A stretch of 64,000 nucleotides of DNA from Diploscapter coronatus (Eukaryota > Nematoda > Chromadorea > Rhabditida > Rhabditidae): contig OZ038422.1 in assembly GCA_964036155.1 (NCBI GenBank), positions 72,873,201 to 72,937,200 on the forward strand, in the 5' to 3' direction. Shown here piece by piece: positions 57,301 through 64,000 of this stretch (position 1 is the first letter of the stretch; each line of letters opens with the position of its first letter). The position numbers were made by a program, and so were the translations under genes. The notes beneath the pieces were generated by a model. The model saw nothing but the letters and a program-made list of their open reading frames with translations, was not told the origin of the DNA and did not search any database.

Positions 57301-59122
57301 TGACCTCAGATGTGAGATTTTTTCCCTGAAAACATCATAATGATATTGAGCGTTGTTTTAAAAAGTTTCAGGAAAAAATACTAAGGATATAGATGCAGAA
57401 AAATTCGCGAGCTCTCAATCTGTAAATATTAAATTGTCAAAAAGTTAATAGACTTGTTAAACTAGAAGATAAATAATCACCAACTTATCAAAAACGCTAG
57501 TAGTAGTAGTATAAATCGCCATCAATCTCTTCAACAACTAACAAACTCGACCGGCAATAACTCATCCACTCTCGTTCAGTCTCATTCAGACATTCGGACA
57601 TATCTGTGACCTGTCATTTGGTGACTCGCGCTGATGGGATGAGCAATGCGTCTAATGAACAAGTGCTTTTGGCAGCAGGAGGAAAGATCCAGGGGATATC
57701 ATCGTTTTGCCGCACACATATATCCAGGATATGAGATATGAGTCAAATCTCTTTATACAAATCTTCTGAATCTCTCGACTCTCCATATTTCAATTATATC
57801 AAATTTTCCTCGCATTCTTTGTCTATCTACTTCAGAAAGATATTTCTTGACTATCTCATCCCCTATGAAAACTCTATAGCGCTTTCCATTCCGGATTTCA
57901 ATCCTATCTCATCTTTTTTCTAACTCTTTTGCTCTCTACCTTTAGAACGAGGATTTCTGACTATCTCACTATTTCAAAATCTTTCTTCATCTCTATTTTC
58001 CTAAATCTTTACCCTTCTCCTCCCTTTCCATATCACAAATCTGCTCCCATTCCTACTACTACCTCAATCAGATATGTAAGCTGTCAGGTAAGCGACAAGA
58101 GGATATTCAAAGAAAGATGTGCTGCAGCGAAACGTGCAAAGATGGATGGACTGCGAATAGCAAAATAGACAATGCAGAACAAATTGAAGGGCATGTGTTA
58201 GAGCCAAAATTTAGAAACAAAAACCTGAGAATTTATCTAAAATATATGCATTCTTATGATCGGGAAAAGTTGATCTTCAATAGTTTTATCCATTTTCAGA
58301 CTTATTCAGAATTTCAGCCAAAATGCTAAATTTTAGAGAAGGTACGAAATAAAAATTTTCTATAGAAAAGTGGCACATAACGTGGTGCGAAATGATTTTA
58401 GCAAACTTCTTAAAACTCGACCCGTAGAAAATAGTGCATCTTTTCGAGAGAAGAAAAGGAAATATGCTCTTTTACTCTCTCAATATGAGACGCTATTGTT
58501 TCTGTAGGTCGAATTTTGAGAAATCTGGACTTTAGTGCAAAATTTAGCTAAATGGGTATACCTACTGAGAATCGTAACTATTTCTTGCTCTTGCCTAGAC
58601 ATGTCCATGCTTAGTCATTACTATTTTCAAGCCCTTAGGATTTTCTCACCTTTTCTGCTTCTCTAAGCCTCTCAATCTCTCTCATGTCCAAATTCGATTA
58701 GCACCGGATGAAGAAGGCCTATAATTGCCGCACGAACGCATGTGTGTAAGGCTCTAACATAAAGCCTCTGCTCTTTGCGGTAAATGAGAGAAAGGGGTTA
58801 GAATGTTAGAGAAAGAAAGCCACTGAATAGCCTGTTAACTCATTAGGACACTACATAAACATCCTGATCTTGGCAATAAACAAATTTTTAGGGGAAATCA
58901 AAAAATCTTAAATCAAAAGTATTGGAAGGTACTAAATTAGGAAAAAGAAATAACGATTTTAGTCGTACCGAAAAGATTACCAGAATCAGCCTACTTTCGT
59001 TAGCCTTACTCAATTTCATCAAAAATTAGCTTACATTGTAGCAGTGAAGAAGAAAATCACATTTCGAATCATTCCCCGGTCGATCATTGCCAAGTTTTGC
59101 GATTTTGCGAGAAAGTGAAAGC

Positions 59123-61047
59123 ATGGAGCCTTACTATCTCCGAAGTGCGTACTACGAGCCGAAGACGCCGACAGCGGACGGGTCGAGCAGGATGGCTGCC
59201 GGTACGCATCTTGAGAAAATCTCGTTTTCCAATCGAACGTTGACCTCCACGATTTTTTTCAAGAAGTTATTGACATCGTGTTGGGCCGAATACGATTTAT
59301 ACCACAAAAGAGGTGATTTGTATCAAAATTTACGAGGGAAGCCCCGACAGTTTTCGTACGAATTACTCCTCCTTTTGTGGTATAAATCGTCTCCAACCCA
59401 TCGTGTTACTGAAAATGAAGAAAATCTATAAAGTTTCAAACTACCAAACAATTGTTCAAATTTCCAGGAAAAGAACTGAAAGTATCGCCGGACGTGGTGC
59501 CGTTCTCTTCGCCGGCATCTCAGCAGTCGACGTCCAACGACCTCTCGCCACAGCAGCTCAGCGAGGCCATCGCACTCTACAAGGCGACGCTCAGCGGCAA
59601 ACTCTCCGTCGTCAGCCAGCAGTCCTATCAGGTAAACTGATAACGACAACAGAATCTATCATTCTTTCTTACAACGCGTCATTTGTCATCAGAAACGAAT
59701 TTATTCGTTCCCTCTTGTTGTTTTACTGAATTCCTCTGTAAATCGAAAATGATTCAAAAGTCCGAATTTTAGAAAGCCAACTCGACCTCGTATCGCTCGT
59801 CTCAGCCCGTCGTCGCTCAGTCGCCAGCGCGAGCAGTGACGGAAGAGCCGGTCGTGCGCTCGTCGTATCTCTCGCCCGGAGGTGTGCCCGTTTACTACCA
59901 GATGTCGCAGCTCAGCACGTTCAAGAGTGAGCATAAGCCGAAGAGCTTTGAAAACCATCGCAAAAAGATCTGAACTCCAGAAAAATCCGATTCTAGCTCA
60001 TCTAGAGCGGCAGGATGAATCTTTCAATGTGATTTCCATGAAGACTAAATTCCTAAGGGAACACATCATTGATCACCGCCCCAACTTCAGCGCCCTCGAA
60101 GATCGCTCCCTTGCCCGCCGCACCCCCGACAACGCCCATCTGTGTGGGATCGCGCAAAATCGCGTTCTCGGGCGACTCGACCCCTCAGCAGCAAGCGGCC
60201 ACCGGACAGCGTCCAGTCGTCATCCAGACGTCGTCCACGCCCGTCGACGTCAAGCAGCAGCAGCAGCAGCCAATCAACAATGGAAGCAATAAGAATGTAG
60301 ATCGAAATATGATTTTTGTGGTTATTTGATGAAGCTAAAGTTTCCCCCCCAATTCCACGATCGATGACAATTTCAGAGCGACGACAATTCGGACTATGCG
60401 TGGGGAAGAGACGAGCAGAAGCAGGCTGGTGGACGAGAATTCAAAGTCGTTGCGCAAGTTCGTCTGAACCGAAAAGAGTGAAGAGAAGGTTGAAGAATAA
60501 TATTCAGGAATACTCTGCCTACCTAGGACTGCCGAACGACATGTACTCGCCGGCGCTGATGAAGGGAAACAAAGTGCTGGACGTGCCGAAGAGCTACACG
60601 ACGAGCGACATCAGAGCCAAGTCAACTAACAATAAGATCAACTCCTCGGAGCGCTATGTCAGTGAGAAGTTGCCCGTCGCAGACGTGCAGCGACCCATCG
60701 AACCCCCCGTCCAGCTGTCCAAAATCGAGGAACCCATCTACGAACCGAGCACGGTAAATTTGATCTGAAAAAATTGAAGATCGGAGCTTAAAGAACCCTA
60801 CCAATTTTGTTTGATAAAAAAATCTCTATCTACTGTGAAGAAAAGATAGTGTTAATAGCGAAAGATTTCATGAGCTAGCCAAAAATCTTCAATTATAGCA
60901 AAAAAGGAAGATACCCCATTTCAGCCGCCAAACGGTGCCGCATTCGCGACGGTGACACCGAACGAGGCAGCGCACGACGATGCCCGCTCGGACTACCACC
61001 TCAACAGACTCAACGATCTCGTCTCGTACCTCGATATCAAGCACTGA
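59123..61047 (+). CDS. Ser/Pro/Gln-rich protein, function unknown
   Basis: Exons 59123-59201, 59468-59631, 59773-59926, 60058-60296, 60377-60457, 60508-60753 and 60925-61047 give 361 residues in consistent phase. The start is MEPYYLRSAYYEPKTPTADG. A possible short helix follows (LSPQQLSEAIALYKATLSGK), then Ser/Pro-rich sequence, a Pro/Ala/Thr stretch with a QQQQQ run, an acidic patch (SDDNSDYAWGRDEQK), and a more ordered-looking exon (YSAYLGLPNDMYSPALMKGN; SYTTSDIRAK). The tail ends DYHLNRLNDLVSYLDIKH. Coding exons stand out by higher GC and strong frame preference. No signal peptide, membrane segment or catalytic motif. Mostly disordered with short conserved-looking motifs, suggesting an adaptor or cytoskeletal regulator; this is inference. 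The acceptor at 60057 (TTCCTAAG) is weak but is the only one keeping the frame. Confidence 0.75.
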
Positions 61048-61428
61048 CGCACATCCGGTATGCTTCTTGGAAAGGTCGCCCAGCTTTATCTCTTATCAAC
61101 TCAACTTTTCGTTCAAATTGGGTGACCGCCTTTCAAGAAGCCTTGGCTCTCTGCACCACCTTCCTCCTCGCATCTTACACCACCATCGCCCCACACACAT
61201 TAGGGTGAAATTTTCGTGGCTTTCGAATAAAGCTCCATTGAAGCTCTTACTTTTTCTATCTACACAAGAATCAATTTTACCCGAGAAAATGATGTCCTCA
61301 CGTAATATCAAAGTACTGATTGCATCATCTCAAACCCATACTTATCTGAAAATATAGATCTAATTTTTAAACTCTGCATCTATATTACCGGCTCTATCGC
61401 TATACTTCTAACCCTTAGATTCGATGAT

Positions 61429-61705
61429 TTTTATTTCTTTCTAGTCTTATTATTCCCGCTGAGTGGGATCGACTACCCTCTGTAAATAGAACAGTCGGCC
61501 TCTATCCTAGTCACACAGGACCAGTGGCCTGGCCCGAGGACCGACTGTTGTTGTGTGCAACAGTCGAGGGATTTTTTAGGCAGATTTTTCGTCGTCTTAC
61601 TCACTACCAACATTTCTTGAGCCCCTTGGTTTGGGTAGGAGTGGGGGCGGCGAACTTGAAGCCCTAGTTGCAGGCAGTAACACACAATCACCGCGCTACG
61701 CCGCC
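61429..61705 (-). mobile_element. tRNA-derived SINE, copy 2, with target-site duplication
   Basis: Read on the minus strand it starts GGGGCGGCGTAGCGCGGTG, has the B-box-like AAGTTCGCCGCC, the hairpin GACTGTTG..CAACAGTC, and an A-rich end after GGGAATAATAAG. It is flanked by an exact 17-bp direct repeat CCCTTAGATTCGATGAT (61412-61428 and 61706-61722), typical of LINE-mediated retroposition. The head folds roughly as a degenerate tRNA, with complementary GGGGGCG and CGCCCCC ends. Confidence 0.88.
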
Positions 61706-61722
61706 CCCTTAGATTCGATGAT

Positions 61723-63624
61723 AGGTACAGGAGCCTGAACAGTTAACATCGCTCTTCCGTGAACCGTCAGTTTTCTCATTGGACATTCCTAACTATTTCG
61801 CACACTGTGTATTGTGTAACTTTGAATGTTTACTCATTGTATCCCACTTATGAAATACGTGTTGGGCAATATAACGCGCAGTCACTAACGCGCACCTTCA
61901 ATCATGTTATTTTGGTTCTCGTCTTTCATTTTTGAGCGCGTGTGAAATTGAAATTGATTTTGGCCTTGATGAAAACAGCAGCCCCAACTTTACTCATTCG
62001 TTAATCACATATCATTTCCTTTCTCTGCATGGTTTCAAAATAGCTTCTAGAAATAGCATTTGATTTTCATTGTTCTAGAGGAATCTCAAACGTTTCAGTG
62101 AATTCTAGAACGTATTTTCCGCCAGAAAATGGTAATCCTATCTTATCTAGTTGCTTTTTGAACCATTACACTTTTCAAAAGAAAATCATTGAGCTTCCCA
62201 ACTTTTGCTCTATGATTGTCTAACCTTTGCTCATGTCTTACTTTGTTTACATCTTGTGTCCTCTATCATCTTTTTTCTCTCTCCCTCATATTATCGATCT
62301 CCTCCTCTATTCTCTCGTATCCTATTTCTGGTGTTTTCGATCTTTTCCACTTCTTGTTTTCCTGCTCTATTTCGTCTATTTTGCCACATGCCGTTTTGAC
62401 TCAGAGCCTTCATAAAAATCGACTTTTCATTGTTTTCTTCATTTTTTTCGCTATCTTTCAATAGAAATTTTGATTTTCCTGGTTCAAGCAATTTCCAACG
62501 ATTTTTCGAAGAAATTTTTATCTCGGTGAAATGCAGTTTTTGTTATGAATAAAAGTCCACTTGTGTTAAAATTTTTAAATCCCGATTTTTTACTCTCCAC
62601 CCCAAAAATATATTGAATTTTTTTTTTTTTATAAATTAGCATATTTCCATATTTTAAAACATGACATGTGGCATGTAGCATGTTACGCGAAATCTCGTGA
62701 CGCCACATGCACGAAAATTTTGATGACTCACTCGGCGTGTATTTCAAAAGTGGCGCAACTTTCTTTTCTTACTCTTTCATAAAAAAGACGCATTTTCAAA
62801 TTTCTTTCACCACACTATTTTCTTATTTTTACAAAAATAATAAATCCCGCCCCCTTTTGAAACTTTTCTCTATAGCCGAAACCCGCTATATAATTGTCGA
62901 TACTAGGGGATATCATGACGTCACCGAGCTAAAACGGATATTTCGCAATATGGATCTTTGCTCGCTATTTGCAGCAAGGCTTTATATTCCTTTTCGGGAA
63001 TTTTCCTACTTCATTAAGCCATGCTTTTGATAAACCAAGGTGATTTTCCCTATTTTTATCCGTTTTATCCCGACATAAGACTAATCTCTTGCGTTGCTGT
63101 TTATAGTTTATAAGTTTTTCTTCCAAAGAAAGTCCCTACCAAATTTTTTAATCTTAAAATGTAAATTCCCTAGTTCGTATTAGTTTTCTTCTTCTCGAAA
63201 GCTAAAGTTTTAATTTTACCAAAAGTTTCAGTCAATTTTTGATTTTCGCTCGATTTTTCGTCGTGTTTATTCATTTTCTCGATCTTTCGACCCTAATTTA
63301 TGCAAAACTTTCTCAAACCTCGAAAATCTCGTTCAATATTGAAGAATAGGACATTGAAAACAGACTGGCAAAAAATCCCACTTCAATTCTCGCATTTTCC
63401 CGTGGTTGCCTAGCAATTCAAGCGGATCTTGTTGTTACCCTTTTCCATCACTTGCCGATTTCCCTTCCATTGCTATTCTACTTGAATAGTTCACCATTTC
63501 ACCGATCATAAATTTGAAAGCTTACCCACTTTTCCTGAAAAGGGACGAACTTTCAAACTTTTAGTCAGTGAATAGAGCTAACTTTCAACCCTATCCCTTG
63601 TTATTCTGTTGTTCATCTTCCAAA
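61723..63624. other. Intergenic, upstream of PH-domain gene
   Basis: About 1.9 kb, AT- and pyrimidine-rich, no coding signal. A palindromic CRE, TGACGTCA, lies at 62916-62923 some 35 bp after a TATATAAT, a promoter-like arrangement about 0.7 kb before the next ATG. Confidence 0.4.
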
Positions 63625-64000
63625 ATGTCACTATGCAATAGCGAGGATGCTGTCACCGTCGATTTCGATATAGGTCCGTAAATAATTGTCTATCTTCATT
63701 TTTATACCAGCCTGTTTTTCGACCTATTCTTTATCATTGGGAATTTTTTGATAAAAAATGCTGACTCTCGTCTTCCTAGAATGGCCAAAATAATATTTTT
63801 CCTTCAAAAATCGCGATTTTCTAAAAATATTGATTTTTATTTATTGTTCTGTTCAGATAATATGGACGCTCGTAAACTGAAAGAAGGCGAAATTTTGAAG
63901 TACAAGTCGGGCTTTCTGGGCGGAAAGTGGAAGAAACACTACGCCGTTCTCTTCAGCGATTCCAGATTCTGCTGGTTCGAGGATAAGGTTGGGGATTTTA
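63625..64000 (+). CDS. PH-domain protein, 5' part
   Basis: Exon 1 is 63625-63673 (MSLCNSEDAVTVDFDI) and exon 2 is 63857-63987, joined in phase 1. Exon 2 begins DNMDARKLKEGEILKYKSGF and continues LGGKWKKHYAVLFSDSRFCW before FEDK and a GTTGGG donor. The pattern of G.L.KY.SGFLG.WKK.Y.VL..DS...WFED is the first half of a pleckstrin homology domain (beta strands 1-3), which binds phosphoinositides or proteins at membranes. The rest lies beyond the window, so the full architecture and identity are unknown. The domain begins almost at the N-terminus. The next intron starts at 63988. Confidence 0.8.

Larger units (their letters stand above)
46366..59122. other. Gene-poor 12.8-kb region upstream of Frizzled
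   Basis: Between the Frizzled start (minus) and the next plus-strand gene. Many short open frames exist, but none has coding composition with splice-compatible neighbours. Visible structure: a GATA motif cluster (46491-46606), a pyrimidine-rich tract (47890-48110), a purine-rich GAGA-like tract (54095-54215), a (GT)9 run, and a GC-richer stretch near 57040-57300. The length and position beside a developmental receptor gene suggest distributed enhancers. Confidence 0.45.

Overview
The window reads as nuclear DNA of a free-living rhabditid-type nematode. It is AT-rich, every recognisable gene is split by introns (42 bp to over 1 kb), acceptors are mostly TTTCAG-like, several start codons sit just behind an acceptor as trans-spliced nematode genes do, and the protein families are worm families. 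I cannot name the species. A concentrative nucleoside transporter and a Frizzled lie in the same window; in C. elegans the CNT genes F27E11.1/F27E11.2 neighbour the Frizzled cfz-2 (F27E11.3), from memory, so this looks like loosened microsynteny.

Layout. 1-2477 (-): SLC28/CNT nucleoside transporter, 3' end outside the window. 4498-6469 (-): secreted Pro/Gly/Ser-rich protein. 9061-15438 (+): two-pore-domain K+ channel, THIK/KCNK13-like. 16179-17151 (+): small secreted protein. 17419-18330 (-) and 20063-21709 (-): tandem DUF4440/SnoaL-like paralogues whose last intron is better conserved than the exon after it. 22428-26131 (-): SLC22-like MFS transporter. 27237-27512: SINE. 28922-29895 (-): secreted eight-cysteine protein.

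30262-41864 is a duplicated and transposon-rich block. A Ser/Gly-rich gene exists as copy A (33189-35238) and copy B (40567-41864) with homologous flanks and introns. Copy B supplies near-perfect empty sites for two insertions in copy A: a TA-flanked Tc1/mariner-type element (30335-32701, itself carrying a nested hAT-type element with 8-bp target duplication) and a second hAT-type element inside intron 1 (33319-34267). Where copy B has its last exon, copy A instead runs into two tandem TXNL1-like thioredoxin domains (WCGPS active site) and then a divergent LC8 dynein light chain domain. All junctions are phase-compatible, so a chimeric Ser/Gly-Trx-Trx-LC8 gene is possible. Both thioredoxin repeats share an intron that lacks an AG acceptor.

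42557-46365 (-): complete Frizzled receptor, probably cfz-2. 46366-59122: about 12.8 kb without convincing genes, probably Frizzled regulatory DNA. 59123-61047 (+): unknown Ser/Pro/Gln-rich protein. 61429-61705: second SINE copy with a 17-bp target duplication. 63625-64000 (+): start of a PH-domain gene running off the window.

Gene models were assembled by hand from splice signals, reading phase and family resemblance. Phases agree across every junction listed unless stated.
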